Below, piece by piece: positions 41,370 to 51,977 of a stretch of 64,000 nt of DNA; the first letter of the stretch is position 1, and each line of letters begins with the position of its first letter. A model generated the notes under the pieces. The model ran no database searches and had not been told where the DNA came from. It was given only the letters and a program-made list of their open reading frames with translations. The position numbers were made by a program, and so were the translations under genes. Location of the stretch: contig NZ_FOXL01000002.1 in assembly GCF_900115705.1 (NCBI RefSeq), positions 620,001 to 684,000 on the forward strand, given 5' to 3'. The DNA comes from Frateuria terrea (lineage in GTDB: Bacteria > Pseudomonadota > Gammaproteobacteria > Xanthomonadales > Rhodanobacteraceae).

Positions 41370-44018
41370 CTACATCGGCGGCATGCACAGCCGTGCCAGC
41401 AGAGCCTGTTTCAACCGCTCCTGCTGCGCCTCGTTCAGCGGCGCATCGCTGCGGTCGGTGAGCTGGAAGAAATCCTCCACCCGCTCGCCGAACGTGGCGA
41501 TGCGCGCGTCATGCACGCGCACCTGTGCTTCGACCATGGCCTGCGCCACTGCGGCGAGCAGACCCGGCCGATCGGTGCACACCAGCGCCAGCTGGGTGCG
41601 TTCGCCGGCGGCATGGAAGCTGATGCGTGGCGTCATCTGGAAATGCTTCAGTTGTCGCGACGCGCTGCGCCGCGCCGGATGCACCGGCACTGCCTGCGCC
41701 AGTGCGCGGGCCAGGCGCTGCTGTAGTTCCTCCGCGCGGGCGGGCGTGGCCGGCTGCTGCGTTTCGGTATCCAGCAACAGGAACGTGTCCTGCGCCATGC
41801 CGTGCGGCGAGACCAGCACGCGCGCCTCGAGCACCGACAGGCGCAGGCGGTCCAGCATGGCGGTGACGGTAGCGAACAACCCGTCGCGGTCGGGCGTGTA
41901 GACGAACAGCTCGGTGGTGCCACGCACCGACAACGGGTGCACCGCGATCAGCGGCAGCACGCCGCCGGCACGCAGGATCGCCGCCGTCTGCCAGGCGATC
42001 TGCTCGGGCCGGTGTCGCAGGAAGCTGGCCTGCGGGAAATCGGCCCACACGCGCATCACCGTAGCCGCGTCGAAGCCGTCGGCCTCCAGCAGTGGCAGCG
42101 CGTAGCCCTGGCATTCGCGCACGCGGGTGGCGGCATCGCGGGGCAGTTCCACGTCGCTGCGCAACGCGTAGCGGGTGGCGCCGTAGAGATCGGCCAGCAG
42201 GCGGTCCTTCCAGCCATTCCACAGCTTGGGGCTGGTGCCGATGATGTCGGCAATGGTGAGCAGATAGAGCTGGCCGAGCTGCTCGCGGTTCTCCACCACG
42301 TCGGCGAAGCGCGCCACCACCTCCGGGTCGGTGATGTCCTGGCGCTGCGCGGTCACGCTCATCAGCAGGTGATGGCGCACCAGCCAGGCGACGCGCTCGA
42401 CATCGTTGGGCGGCAGGCCCAGCTTGCGGCAGAACGCGCGCGCCTCTTCCTCGCCGAGCACCGAGTGATCGCCGCCGCGGCCCTTGGCGATGTCATGGAA
42501 CAGCGCCGCCAGCAGCAGCACTTCGGGTGCCGGCAGGGTCGGCCAGATCTCGCGCGCCAGCGGGAATTCCGCCTGCGCCGCCGGATCGGCGAAGCGCGCC
42601 ACGTTGTGCAGCACGCGCAGGGTGTGCTCGTCGACCGTGTAGACGTGGAACAGGTCGTACTGCATGCGCCCGAACACGCGGCCGAACGCGGGCAGGATCG
42701 CGGCGAGCAGGCCGTGGCGGTTCATCCGCCACAGCGCGTCGACCGCGCGCGCACCCTGGCGCAGCAGGCGCAGGAACGCGGCCAGCACGTCGCGGTCGGC
42801 GGCCAGGGCCCCGTCATGCAGCGCGGTAGCCTGGTGGATGCGCCGCATGGTGTCGGCGGTGAAGCCGACGATGCCCGGCTCGCCCAGGCGCGCGGTGAAC
42901 GCCTCCACCAGTGCGGCCGGACGGCGCACGAACACGTCCGGTTCGCGCGCGGCCAGGCGCGAACCGTAGCGCAGGAAATCCTCGCCCACCGGCACCGCGG
43001 TCTGCGCCGGCTCGAGCATCTCCTCGAAGCGCTCGACGATCTGCACCCCCAGCCGCTCGATCTGGCTGGCGGCGCGGTAGTAGCCCTGCATGAACTGTTC
43101 GACGCCGAGGTTGGTGGCGTGCTCGTCGACGAATCCCAGGCGCGCCGCCAGCGCGCGCTGGTAGTCGAACAGCAGCCGCTCCTCGGCGCGGCTGGCCTCC
43201 AGGTGCAACGCGTAGCGGTAGCGGCGCAGGGTCGCCTCGGACTCCTCCAGCGTGGCGCGCTCGGCCGGATCCAGCAGGCCCTCGCCGACCATCGCCGCGA
43301 AGCCGTCGGCATGCGCCAGGCGCAGCCCGAGCCAGCGCAGCGCGTCGAGCGTGCGCAGGCCGCCAGGGCCTTCCTTGATGTTCGGTTCGAGGTTGTAGGC
43401 GGTGTCGTCGTAGCGCGCGTGGCGCGCGTCGCGCTCGGCCAGGCGCACGGCCAGGTAGGCGGCAGGCGGCCACAGCGCCGGGTCGTCGACGATGGCGCGC
43501 AGGTCCGCGTCCAGCGCCGGATCGCCGGCGAGCCGGCGCGCGTCGAGCAGGCTGGTGAACACGCCGGCTTCCTGCGCGGCGAGGGCACGGCATTGCAGCG
43601 GGTCGCGCACGGCATGGCCGACCTTCAGGCCCACGTCCCACAGCGTGGCGAAGCATTGCTCCAGCGCCCGCAGGCGAGCCGGCTGGGCTTCGCGCACCAG
43701 CGCCAGCAGGTCCACGTCCGAATGGGGGAACAGCAGGCCCCGGCCGAAGCCGCCTACGGCGAACAACGCGGCGCCTTCGACCTCCCCCAGGCAGGCCGTC
43801 CAGACGTGGGCGACCACGCGCGCCACCACTTCGCCGCGGCGTTTCGACAGGTCGCCGGCGTCGGCACCGTCGCGGAAGGCGGCGGCGAGTGCACGGTCAG
43901 TGTCATCGAGCAGCTGGCGCAGCGCACGGCGGGCTTCCACCGAGACGCCCGAGCGCGGGACGGCCGGCGGCAGGCGAGGCAGCGGGGGCAGCGCGGGGCG
44001 GGTGGGTTCGGCGATCAC
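41370..44018 (-). CDS. glnD: Bifunctional PII uridylyltransferase/uridylyl-removing enzyme
   Basis: An 882-residue nitrogen sensor. The nucleotidyltransferase site GGFGRG (89-94) with Asp101 and Asp103 (SDVDLLAL) uridylylates PII; an HD domain (LLLAALFHDIAKGRGG) removes it; two C-terminal ACT domains bind glutamine. No ATG occurs in frame in a usable place, so a GTG at 44018 is chosen; it leaves a Pro-rich lead (VIAEPTRPALPPLPRLPP). The open frame continues upstream through the map gene to 44960, but that part is an out-of-frame shadow of map. Its ribosome site is weak. Confidence 0.93.
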   Translation of the reverse strand: MIAEPTRPALPPLPRLPPAVPRSGVSVEARRALRQLLDDTDRALAAAFRDGADAGDLSKRRGEVVARVVAHVWTACLGEVEGAALFAVGGFGRGLLFPHSDVDLLALVREAQPARLRALEQCFATLWDVGLKVGHAVRDPLQCRALAAQEAGVFTSLLDARRLAGDPALDADLRAIVDDPALWPPAAYLAVRLAERDARHARYDDTAYNLEPNIKEGPGGLRTLDALRWLGLRLAHADGFAAMVGEGLLDPAERATLEESEATLRRYRYALHLEASRAEERLLFDYQRALAARLGFVDEHATNLGVEQFMQGYYRAASQIERLGVQIVERFEEMLEPAQTAVPVGEDFLRYGSRLAAREPDVFVRRPAALVEAFTARLGEPGIVGFTADTMRRIHQATALHDGALAADRDVLAAFLRLLRQGARAVDALWRMNRHGLLAAILPAFGRVFGRMQYDLFHVYTVDEHTLRVLHNVARFADPAAQAEFPLAREIWPTLPAPEVLLLAALFHDIAKGRGGDHSVLGEEEARAFCRKLGLPPNDVERVAWLVRHHLLMSVTAQRQDITDPEVVARFADVVENREQLGQLYLLTIADIIGTSPKLWNGWKDRLLADLYGATRYALRSDVELPRDAATRVRECQGYALPLLEADGFDAATVMRVWADFPQASFLRHRPEQIAWQTAAILRAGGVLPLIAVHPLSVRGTTELFVYTPDRDGLFATVTAMLDRLRLSVLEARVLVSPHGMAQDTFLLLDTETQQPATPARAEELQQRLARALAQAVPVHPARRSASRQLKHFQMTPRISFHAAGERTQLALVCTDRPGLLAAVAQAMVEAQVRVHDARIATFGERVEDFFQLTDRSDAPLNEAQQERLKQALLARLCMPPM

Positions 44019-44088
44019 GACTGGCTTGGTCAGTGGAGCCGCCAGCTTACACGCGCGTTCTGCACGGCGGCCCTTCGGCTTCGCTGCG

Positions 44089-44139
44089 CTACGCTCAGGG
44101 CGAAGGCGTGATGATGAAAACCGTCCGCCCTGAGCGTAG
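44089..44139. repeat. 14-bp inverted repeat between map and glnD
   Basis: CTACGCTCAGGGCG (44089-44102) and its exact reverse complement CGCCCTGAGCGTAG (44126-44139) flank 23 bases. It lies just downstream of the map stop. It could be a hairpin ending the map transcript, or a dispersed REP-type element; there is no U-run. Confidence 0.65.
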
Positions 44140-44158
44140 GCGGTCAGAAAGGCCCACC

Positions 44159-44923
44159 TTACGCATCCGGCCAGGGCGTGAGGATCTCGAAGCCGTCGTC
44201 GGTCACCGCCACGGTGTGCTCCCATTGGGCGGAGAGCGAGTGGTCCTTGGTCACCACCGTCCAGCCATCCGGCAGCTGCCGGGTCTGCGGCCTGCCGGCG
44301 TTGATCATCGGCTCGACGGTGAAGGTCATGCCCTTCTTCAGCTCCACCCCCGTATCGGGCTTGCCGTAGTGCAGCACCTGCGGTTCGTCGTGGTAGACCT
44401 TGCCGATGCCGTGGCCGCAGTACTCGCGCACGACCGAGAAGCCGGCCGCCTCGGCATGCTTCTGGATCGCGTGGCCGATGTCGCCCAGGTGGGCGCCCGG
44501 ACGCACCTGCTCGATACCGCGCATCATTGCCTCGTGAGTGGTCTCCACCAGGCGCCGGGCCAGCACCGACGGCGTGCCGACGAAGTACATGCGGCTGGTG
44601 TCGCCGTGCCAGCCATCCTTGATGACGGTGACGTCCAGGTTGATGATGTCGCCGTCCTTGAGCACCTTGCCCGGCGTGGGAATGCCGTGGCAGATCACGT
44701 GGTTGACCGAGGTGCACAGGGTCTTGGGAAAGCCGTTGTAGCCCACGTTCGCGGGCACCGCCTTCTGCACCTTGACGATGTGCTCGTAGGCGATGCGGTC
44801 CAGATCCTCGGTGGTGACGCCCGGCCTGACGTGCTCCTTGAGCAACGCCAGCACTTCGGCCGCCAGCTTGCCGGCGACGCGCATGCCTTCGAGGTCCTGG
44901 GGAGATTTGAGGGTTATGGCCAT
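44159..44923 (-). CDS. map: Type I methionine aminopeptidase
   Basis: A 254-residue metalloprotease that removes N-terminal Met. The conserved ligands are present: CHGIPTPG, NLDVTVIKDGWHGDTSRM (two Asp), GHGIGKVYHDEP (His), TFTVEPMI (Glu) and QWEHTVAV (Glu). Length is normal. It is divergent from rpsB, as in many gammaproteobacteria, and shares the promoter-bearing gap. Confidence 0.96.
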   Translation of the reverse strand: MAITLKSPQDLEGMRVAGKLAAEVLALLKEHVRPGVTTEDLDRIAYEHIVKVQKAVPANVGYNGFPKTLCTSVNHVICHGIPTPGKVLKDGDIINLDVTVIKDGWHGDTSRMYFVGTPSVLARRLVETTHEAMMRGIEQVRPGAHLGDIGHAIQKHAEAAGFSVVREYCGHGIGKVYHDEPQVLHYGKPDTGVELKKGMTFTVEPMINAGRPQTRQLPDGWTVVTKDHSLSAQWEHTVAVTDDGFEILTPWPDA

Positions 44924-44950
44924 GGGTTCCGCTTCGGAGGGGGCGGCAAC

Positions 44951-44980
44951 TTGCCGCCAAGCCGGCGTGCCGGCTACAAT
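44951..44980 (+). promoter_or_regulatory. Probable rpsB promoter
   Basis: TTGCCG at 44951-44956 and TACAAT at 44975-44980 with an 18-base spacer. Transcription would start near 44987, giving a leader of about 220 bases before rpsB. Confidence 0.6.
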
Positions 44981-45088
44981 TGCACGGTTTTGCAAGCCGC
45001 TGAAACCCTCAACCAGGGCCACGGCGCAAGACGAAACGGGATTGTAGCGCCCACGCGCCGCCAAGCCCAACCAACGCCACACACGCAT

Positions 45089-45128
45089 CGGCACCGTCTT
45101 CGGGGTGCCGCGGCCCGCCTTCCGGCGG
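45089..45128 (+). promoter_or_regulatory. Two hairpins in the rpsB leader
   Basis: CGGCACC/GGTGCCG (45089-45095 and 45104-45110) and CCGCC-TTCC-GGCGG (45115-45128) lie in the leader, 80 bases before the start. In E. coli the rpsB-tsf leader is the site where S2 represses its own synthesis; these could serve the same role. Not shown by sequence alone. Confidence 0.45.
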
Positions 45129-45207
45129 CTGCGGTCGAAGCCGGGGATGCGTGGAGGTCCCAACCCCCGGGCTGTTCCTTTACGGCCCAACAATCAGGAA
45201 TACCACC

Positions 45208-46083
45208 ATGGCTCAAGTCACCATGCGCCAGATGCTCGAAGCTGGCGTGCATTTCGGTCACCAGACCCGCTACTGGAACCCGAAGATGGCGCCGTACATC
45301 TTCGGTGCGCGCGGCAAGATCCACATCATCAACCTCGAGAAGACCCTGCCGCTGTTCACCGACGCGATGAACTTCCTGTCGGGCCTGGCACAGAAGCGCG
45401 GCACCATCCTGTTCGTCGGCACCAAGCGCTCGGCCCGCGAGCCGCTGGCCGAAGAGGCCGCCCGCGCCGGCATGCCGTTCGTCACCGCCCGCTGGCTGGG
45501 TGGCATGCTGACCAACTTCCGCACCGTCAAGCAGTCGGTCGCGCGTCTGAAGGAGCTGGAAGCGGCCGAGACCGACGGCACCTTCGAGAAGCTGGTCAAG
45601 CACGAAGTGCTCTCGCTGCGCCGCGAGCGCGACAAGCTGGAGAATTCGCTCGGCGGCATCAAGAACATGAACCGCCTGCCCGACGCGCTGTTCGTGGTCG
45701 ACATCGGCCACGAAGACATTGCGGTGCAGGAAGCCAAGAAGCTCGGCATCCCGGTGATCGCAGTCGTTGACACCAACTACAACCCCGAGCTGGTGGACTA
45801 CGCCATTCCGGGCAACGACGACGCGATCCGTGCGATCCAGCTGTACGCCCGTGCCGCCGCCGACGCGATCCTGGAAGGCAAGGCTGCCGCCCCGGACGCC
45901 GCCCACGGCGACGCCAACGAGTTCGTCGAGCTGGACGAGGAAGGCAATCCGGTGGCCAAGGACGAGCGCAAGGCCGCTCCGCGCCGCGACAACCGTGGTC
46001 CGGCCAAGAAGGGCGCCGGCGCGCCGCGTCGTGACGGCGGCCGCGGCCGTGGCGGTCGCGAGACGACCGAAACCGCCGAGTAA
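45208..46083 (+). CDS. rpsB: 30S ribosomal protein S2
   Basis: A 291-residue S2 with the signature start [29 protein letters not shown] and the body up to about residue 240 as in E. coli (241 residues). The extra C-terminal tail of about 50 residues is acidic at first, then Lys/Arg/Gly-rich ([25 protein letters not shown]) and probably disordered. Starts at 45208 with AGGAA 10 bases before. It heads the rpsB-tsf operon behind a long leader. Confidence 0.97.
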   Translation: MAQVTMRQMLEAGVHFGHQTRYWNPKMAPYIFGARGKIHIINLEKTLPLFTDAMNFLSGLAQKRGTILFVGTKRSAREPLAEEAARAGMPFVTARWLGGMLTNFRTVKQSVARLKELEAAETDGTFEKLVKHEVLSLRRERDKLENSLGGIKNMNRLPDALFVVDIGHEDIAVQEAKKLGIPVIAVVDTNYNPELVDYAIPGNDDAIRAIQLYARAAADAILEGKAAAPDAAHGDANEFVELDEEGNPVAKDERKAAPRRDNRGPAKKGAGAPRRDGGRGRGGRETTETAE

Positions 46084-46143
46084 GCCTTTCACGCTGCCGT
46101 GGCGGCCCGGCCGCCACGGCGCACCCAGATTCGAGGATTTCAG

Positions 46144-47028
46144 ATGAGCAATATCTCCGCACAACTGGTCAAGGAGCTGCGCGAGCGCTCCGGCGCCGGC
46201 ATGATGGAATGCAAGAAGGCGTTGGTGGAAAACAACGGAGACATCGACGTCGCCATGGAGTGGCTGCGCAAGTCGGGTCTGGCCAAGGCCGACAAGAAGG
46301 CCAGCCGCGTGGCCGCCGAAGGCCGCATCGTCTCGGCCCAGAAGGACGGCGCCGCGGTGCTGGTCGAGGTCAACTGCGAGACTGACTTCGTCACCAAGAA
46401 CCCGGACTTCGTCAAGTTCAGCGACGCCGTCGCCGACGTCGCGCTTAAGTCCGGCGCGGCCGACGTGGCCGCACTGAACGCAGCCGCTTATCCGGGTGGC
46501 GGCACCGTGGAAGAGGCCGCCAAGGGACTGGTCGCCACCATCGGCGAGAAGATCGAAGTGCGCCGCATGGCGCGCGTGGAGACCACCGACGGCAAGATCG
46601 GCAGCTACATCCACGGCGGCCGCATCGGCGTGCTGGTGGCGATCAAGGGCGGGTCGGAGGAACTGGCCAAGGGCGTGGCGATGCACGTGGCGGCAATGAA
46701 TCCGCCGTACGTGCGCGCCGAGGACGTGCCGGCCGACTTCATCGCCAAGGAAAAGGAAATCGCGCTGAGCCAGATGTCCGACAAGGACAAGGCCAAGCCG
46801 GCCGAGATCCTGGAGAAGATCATCTCCGGCAAGATCAACAAGATCGTCTCGGAGGTCACCCTGCTCGGCCAGGCCTATGTGCTGGACACCAACATGACCG
46901 TGGGCGACGCGCTGAAGAAGGAAGGCGCGGACGTGCAGCAGGTCGTGCGCCTGGCCGTCGGCGAGGGCATCGAGAAGGTGGAAGAGGACTTCCACGCCGA
47001 AGTCATGAAGCAGGCTGGCCTGGCGTAA
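46144..47028 (+). CDS. tsf: Elongation factor Ts
   Basis: A 294-residue nucleotide exchange factor for EF-Tu. The N-terminal [23 protein letters not shown] and the [10 protein letters not shown] motif (EF-Tu contact) are intact. Length is normal (E. coli 283). It follows rpsB by 60 bases and ends at a strong terminator. Confidence 0.97.
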   Translation: MSNISAQLVKELRERSGAGMMECKKALVENNGDIDVAMEWLRKSGLAKADKKASRVAAEGRIVSAQKDGAAVLVEVNCETDFVTKNPDFVKFSDAVADVALKSGAADVAALNAAAYPGGGTVEEAAKGLVATIGEKIEVRRMARVETTDGKIGSYIHGGRIGVLVAIKGGSEELAKGVAMHVAAMNPPYVRAEDVPADFIAKEKEIALSQMSDKDKAKPAEILEKIISGKINKIVSEVTLLGQAYVLDTNMTVGDALKKEGADVQQVVRLAVGEGIEKVEEDFHAEVMKQAGLA

Positions 47029-47051
47029 GCGCCGCTCCATGCCTGATCAAG

Positions 47052-47080
47052 AAGGCCGCGGGGAACCGCGGCCTTTTTTT
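47052..47080 (+). terminator. Rho-independent terminator after tsf
   Basis: A 10-bp stem AAGGCCGCGG/CCGCGGCCTT (47052-47061 and 47066-47075), loop GGAA, then a run of seven T (47074-47080). It ends the rpsB-tsf operon and, being near-symmetric, may also work for the minus-strand VOC gene. Confidence 0.95.
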
Positions 47081-47100
47081 GTGCCCCGGGCGGGCCGCCC

Positions 47101-47487
47101 TCAGCGGCGCGGCTGCAGCAGGTCCCAGCGATTGCCGTACAGGTCTTCGAAGACCGCCACGGTCGCGTACGCCTCTTCCCTTGGCGCCTCGCAGAATCGC
47201 ACGCCCTTGGCGCGCATCGCCTCGAAGCTGGCCTGGAAATCCTCCGTCTCCAGGAACAGGAACACACGTCCGCCCGACTGGTTGCCGACCGCCTGCAGCT
47301 GCCGCGGATCGGCAGCCTTCGCCAACAGCAGGCGGGTCTCGCCCGACCCTGGCGGCGCCACGACGACCCAGCGTTTGCCCGCTCCCTGTGGCGCGTCCTC
47401 GACCAGTGCAAAGCCGAGGCAGTCGGTGAAATACGCGATGGCCTCGTCGTAGTCGCGCACCAGCAGGGCGATGGCTCCCAGATGCAT
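47101..47487 (-). CDS. VOC (glyoxalase-like) family protein
   Basis: A 128-residue single vicinal-oxygen-chelate protein: [46 protein letters not shown] and [13 protein letters not shown] are typical. The conserved metal-binding Glu and the His (HLGAI) are visible. Substrate unknown. It sits on the minus strand between tsf and pyrH, convergent with tsf and divergent from pyrH. Confidence 0.88.
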   Translation of the reverse strand: MHLGAIALLVRDYDEAIAYFTDCLGFALVEDAPQGAGKRWVVVAPPGSGETRLLLAKAADPRQLQAVGNQSGGRVFLFLETEDFQASFEAMRAKGVRFCEAPREEAYATVAVFEDLYGNRWDLLQPRR

Positions 47488-47551
47488 GGAAAGCTCCGTG
47501 ATCGATGGTCCGCCAGCATGAACGATTCGCGCCCTCTCCGCCGCAACGCGC

Positions 47552-47580
47552 CTGACGATGCGCCGCCGCGCGGCTACAAT
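47552..47580 (+). promoter_or_regulatory. Probable pyrH promoter
   Basis: CTGACG (47552-47557) and TACAAT (47575-47580) with a 17-base spacer, 30 bases before the pyrH ATG. Both hexamers are close to the sigma70 consensus. A GGAG ribosome site lies at 47602-47605. Confidence 0.6.
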
Positions 47581-47610
47581 ACGTCGGTTTACCCACAATC
47601 CGGAGACCCC

Positions 47611-48333
47611 ATGAGCGACCAGCCCACGTACCGCCGCATCCTGCTCAAGCTCTCCGGTGAAGCGCTGATGGGCGAGGCGGACTACGGCATCGACCCGAAG
47701 GTGATCGGCCGGCTGGCCAACGAGATCATCGAGGTGCGCAAGGCCGGGGTGGAAGTGGGCGTGGTGATCGGCGGCGGCAACATCTTCCGTGGCGCGGGCC
47801 TCGCGGCCGCCGGGATGGACCGCGTCACCGGCGACCACATGGGCATGCTCGCCACGGTGATGAACGCGCTGGCAATGGCCGACGCGATCGAGAAGCGCGG
47901 CGGCTACGCCCGCGTGATGAGCGCGATCCAGATCCACGACGTGGCGGAGGACTTCATCCGCCGCCGCGCCATCCGCCACATCGAGAAGGGCCGCATCGCG
48001 CTGTTCGCCGCCGGCACCGGCAATCCGTTCTTCACCACCGACTCGGCCGCCGCACTGCGCGCAGTGGAGATCGGCGCGGACCTCCTGCTCAAGGCCACCA
48101 AGGTCGACGGCGTCTACACTGCCGATCCGGCCCGAGACGCCAGCGCCACCCGCTACGACCAGCTCACCTACGACGACGTCATCCAGCGCAACCTGCAGGT
48201 GATGGACACCGCCGCCATCGCATTGTGCCGCGACCATGGCATGCCGCTGCGCATCTACGACATGACGGTGCCGGGCAACCTGATGAGGATCATGCAGGGC
48301 GGACAGGTCGGCACGCTGGTCACCTCCAGCTGA
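47611..48333 (+). CDS. pyrH: UMP kinase
   Basis: A 240-residue amino-acid-kinase-fold enzyme that phosphorylates UMP to UDP for RNA, DNA and cell-wall precursors. [13 protein letters not shown] (substrate Lys), [32 protein letters not shown] and [11 protein letters not shown] are diagnostic. Length equals E. coli PyrH (241). The frr gene follows 74 bases downstream. Confidence 0.97.
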   Translation: MSDQPTYRRILLKLSGEALMGEADYGIDPKVIGRLANEIIEVRKAGVEVGVVIGGGNIFRGAGLAAAGMDRVTGDHMGMLATVMNALAMADAIEKRGGYARVMSAIQIHDVAEDFIRRRAIRHIEKGRIALFAAGTGNPFFTTDSAAALRAVEIGADLLLKATKVDGVYTADPARDASATRYDQLTYDDVIQRNLQVMDTAAIALCRDHGMPLRIYDMTVPGNLMRIMQGGQVGTLVTSS

Positions 48334-48407
48334 CCGTTCCAGCCGCCGGCCGCCCTCATGGCTGCGCTGCTATACTTTCCAGCTTCACGCAACGCCGGGT
48401 GACTCCC

Positions 48408-48965
48408 ATGCTCAACGACATCAAGACCGATGCCCAGACCCGCATGGGCAAGAGCATCGACGCACTCAAGCACGACCTGACCCGCCTGCGCACCGGCCGT
48501 GCCAGCATCGCGCTGGTCGACCACATCAAGGTGCCCTACTACGGTTCGGACATGCCGCTGAACCAGGTCGCCTCGGTGTCGCTGGCCGACGCCCGCTCGA
48601 TCCAGATCTCACCGTTCGAGAAGAGCATGGTCGGCCCGATCGAAAAGGCCATCATGGCCTCGGACATCGGCGTCACGCCGACCACCGCCGGTACCGTGAT
48701 CCGCCTGAACATGCCGCCGCTGACCGAAGAGCGCCGCAGGGAACTGGCCAAGCACGTGTCGCACGAGGGCGAGAACGCCAAGATCGCGATCCGCAACATC
48801 CGCCGCGATGCCATGCAGAAGGTCAAGGACCTGCTCAAGGACAAGCAGATCAGCGAAGACGACGAGCGCCGCGCCGACGACGAAATCCAGAAGCTGACCG
48901 ACCGCTTCGTCAAGGAAGTCGACGCCGTGGCCAAGGCCAAGGAAGACGAATTGATGGCGATCTGA
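48408..48965 (+). CDS. frr: Ribosome recycling factor
   Basis: A 185-residue two-domain factor that splits post-termination ribosomes with EF-G. RTGRASIALVDHIKVPYYGS, LNQVASVSLADARSIQISPFE and NIRRDAMQKVKDLLKDKQISEDDERR are all typical. A TATACT at 48371-48376 before the ATG could be a -10 element for an extra promoter. Transcribed with pyrH. Confidence 0.97.
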   Translation: MLNDIKTDAQTRMGKSIDALKHDLTRLRTGRASIALVDHIKVPYYGSDMPLNQVASVSLADARSIQISPFEKSMVGPIEKAIMASDIGVTPTTAGTVIRLNMPPLTEERRRELAKHVSHEGENAKIAIRNIRRDAMQKVKDLLKDKQISEDDERRADDEIQKLTDRFVKEVDAVAKAKEDELMAI

Positions 48966-49013
48966 GCGGGGCTGCGCTCATTGCCATGAACACCCCGGTG
49001 CGCCCCTGCCCTG

Positions 49014-49052
49014 CCCCCTCTCCCCTCCGGGGACAGGGTTGCGGTGAGGGGG
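49014..49052. repeat. GC-rich palindromic repeat (CTCTCCCC family), reverse orientation
   Basis: CCCCTCTCCCCTCCGGGGACAGGGTTGCGGTGAGGGGGC. It lies in the 220-base gap between frr and uppS. A different GC-rich repeat (CCTCATCCGACCCTTCGGGCC near 49114 and GGGAGAAGG near 49165) lies downstream in the same gap. Confidence 0.7.
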
Positions 49053-49185
49053 CGCGCTTGCGAGAGGCCTCCATCAGAGCTCGTCCTGTCGGCGTTTCCC
49101 GCGAGCTCCGCCTCCTCATCCGACCCTTCGGGCCACCTTCTTCCCTTTCTTTGAGTCGGGCCGCGGGAGAAGGACGTATCAGCGC

Positions 49186-49908
<723 letters not shown>

Positions 49909-49932
49909 TCGGGCGATAACCAAGGACCCTCG

Positions 49933-50754
49933 ATGTTGCTCCAACGCACCCTCACCGCCCTGTTGCTCGCGCCGCTCGTGATCCTGGTGCTCCTGCTGCC
50001 ACCGGGTTGGACGTGGCTGTTCGCGCTGGTGGCTGTGGCGGCGTTCCTGGCCGGGCTGTGGGAGTGGACGCGCCTTTCCGGCCTGCGCAACCGGCCGGTG
50101 CGTGCCGGGCTGCTGGGGGTGGCGCTGGCGGTGTTCGCGCTGCTCTGGTGGCTGCGCGACACGATCCAGTGGCCGGTGCTGGCCACGGGGGTGGCCTGGT
50201 GGGTGCTGGCCTGCGTGTGGCTCAAGAACTTCGCGTTCGCCGCCGCGCCCACGACGGAAAACCGCAATCTCAAGCTTGCCGCCGGCGCGCTGGTGGTCTT
50301 TCCCGCATTCGTGGGCCTGCTGGCCATCCATGCGAGCGAGCCTTACGGACATTGGTGGACGCTGCTGACGCTGTTGATCGTATGGGCCGCCGACATCGGC
50401 GCGTATTTCAGCGGGCGCTTCCTGGGCAAGCGCAAGCTTGCGCCCAATATCAGCCCCGGCAAGACGTGGGCCGGCGTGTATGGCGCCTTCGTCGCCGGTG
50501 CGCTGGTGGCCGTCGTTGGCGGCGTGCTGCTTGGCGTGGCAGGTTGGCGCCTGCTGGCGCTGGCGCTGCTGGCGGTACTGACGGTGGCCGCCTCGGTGGT
50601 CGGCGACCTGATCGAGAGCCTGATGAAGCGCCACGCGCAGGTGAAGGATTCCGGACGCATGTTCCCCGGCCACGGCGGCCTGCTCGATCGAATGGACAGC
50701 GTGTTCGCCGCCGTGCCGGTGTTCGCGCTGGGCAAGCTGCTGCTGGGTCTATGA
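49933..50754 (+). CDS. cdsA: Phosphatidate cytidylyltransferase (CDP-diglyceride synthase)
   Basis: A 273-residue polytopic membrane enzyme (about eight helices) that makes CDP-diacylglycerol for all phospholipids. The C-terminal CdsA signature is complete: [20 protein letters not shown] followed by LLDRMDS, with the metal-binding Asp. Its stop overlaps the dxr ATG by 4 bases (ATGA). Confidence 0.95.
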   Translation: MLLQRTLTALLLAPLVILVLLLPPGWTWLFALVAVAAFLAGLWEWTRLSGLRNRPVRAGLLGVALAVFALLWWLRDTIQWPVLATGVAWWVLACVWLKNFAFAAAPTTENRNLKLAAGALVVFPAFVGLLAIHASEPYGHWWTLLTLLIVWAADIGAYFSGRFLGKRKLAPNISPGKTWAGVYGAFVAGALVAVVGGVLLGVAGWRLLALALLAVLTVAASVVGDLIESLMKRHAQVKDSGRMFPGHGGLLDRMDSVFAAVPVFALGKLLLGL

Positions 50755-51941
50755 CTACCGCCATGCCCCGCCGCGTCGCTGTGCTCGGCGCCACCGGTTC
50801 GATCGGCGGCAGCACGCTGGACGTGATCGCCCGCCACCCCGAACGCTTCCGTGCAAGCGTGCTGGTCGCCAATCGCAACGTCGAGGCCTTGGTGGCCGCC
50901 TGCGTGGCGCATCGGCCGAAGCTTGCGATCGTCGCCGACCCGGCGATGGAAGGTGCGCTCGCCCGCCAGCTCGCCAACGCCGGCGTGCGTTGCGAGGTAG
51001 CCAGCGGCGACGACGCGATCACCGCCGCCGCGGCGGGTCCGCTGTGCGACACCGTGGTCGCCGCGATCGTCGGCGCGGCCGGGCTCGAATCGACCCTGGC
51101 CGCCGCCCGCGCCGGCAAGCGGCTGCTGCTGGCCAACAAGGAATCGATCGTGATGGCCGGCCCCTTGCTGCTGGCCGCACTGCGCGAGGGCGGCGGCGAA
51201 CTGGTGCCGGTCGACTCGGAGCACAACGCGATCTTCCAGTGCCTGCCCGGCGGCCGGCCTGATCTCGACGCCCACGGCGTGCGCCGCCTGATCCTGACCG
51301 CCTCCGGCGGCCCGTTCCGCGGCAAGGGACGCGCCGAGCTCGCCAGCGTCACGCCCGATCAGGCCTGCAAGCATCCGAACTGGGTCATGGGCCGCAAGAT
51401 CTCGGTCGACTCGGCCACCCTGATGAACAAGGGCCTGGAGGTGATCGAGGCCCACCACCTGTTCGGCGCGGCTCCCGACCGCATCGAGGTAGTGGTGCAT
51501 CCGCAGAGCATGATCCACTCGATGGTCGAGTACGCCGACGGCTCCGTGCTCGCCCAGCTGGGCAACCCGGACATGCGCACGGCGATCGCCCACGCGCTGG
51601 CCTGGCCGGAGCGCATCGAGGCGGGCGTGGCCCCGCTGGACCTGGCCGCCTGCGCCCCGCTGGCGTTCGAGAAACCCGACCTCGAGACCTTCCGCTGCCT
51701 GGCGCTGGCCTTCGCCGCCTTGCGCGAGGGTGGCGATGCCCCGGCCATCCTCAATGCGGCCAACGAGGTCGCCGTGGAGGCCTTCCTGGCCGGAGCGCTG
51801 CCGTTCCTGTCGATCGCCGACCTGGTCGAGGGCGTGCTTGCGGAACTGCCGGCGCAGCCCGTGGTCGATGTCCAGGCGCTGCGCGAACGTGATGCGCAGG
51901 CCCGTTCAGTGGCGCGGCGGAAGTTGCGCACGGCTTGCTGA
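50751..51941 (+). CDS. dxr: 1-deoxy-D-xylulose 5-phosphate reductoisomerase
   Basis: A 396-residue enzyme of the MEP isoprenoid pathway that turns DXP into MEP. NADPH-binding [14 protein letters not shown] (about residues 13-26), [12 protein letters not shown] and [12 protein letters not shown] (metal- and substrate-binding) are intact. It supplies precursors for UppS encoded in the same operon. ATGA overlap with cdsA. Confidence 0.96.
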   Translation: MTTAMPRRVAVLGATGSIGGSTLDVIARHPERFRASVLVANRNVEALVAACVAHRPKLAIVADPAMEGALARQLANAGVRCEVASGDDAITAAAAGPLCDTVVAAIVGAAGLESTLAAARAGKRLLLANKESIVMAGPLLLAALREGGGELVPVDSEHNAIFQCLPGGRPDLDAHGVRRLILTASGGPFRGKGRAELASVTPDQACKHPNWVMGRKISVDSATLMNKGLEVIEAHHLFGAAPDRIEVVVHPQSMIHSMVEYADGSVLAQLGNPDMRTAIAHALAWPERIEAGVAPLDLAACAPLAFEKPDLETFRCLALAFAALREGGDAPAILNAANEVAVEAFLAGALPFLSIADLVEGVLAELPAQPVVDVQALRERDAQARSVARRKLRTAC

Positions 51942-51977
51942 TAAGCTCGGACAGAGAAGTAAATCCCCAGGTTTTCG

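Noticed and set aside
41370-44960. A single 1196-codon frame that would fuse glnD with upstream coding sequence
   Set aside because: The part before 44018 is an out-of-frame reading of map and the gap; its composition is Arg/Gly/Ala-rich and it has no family motif.
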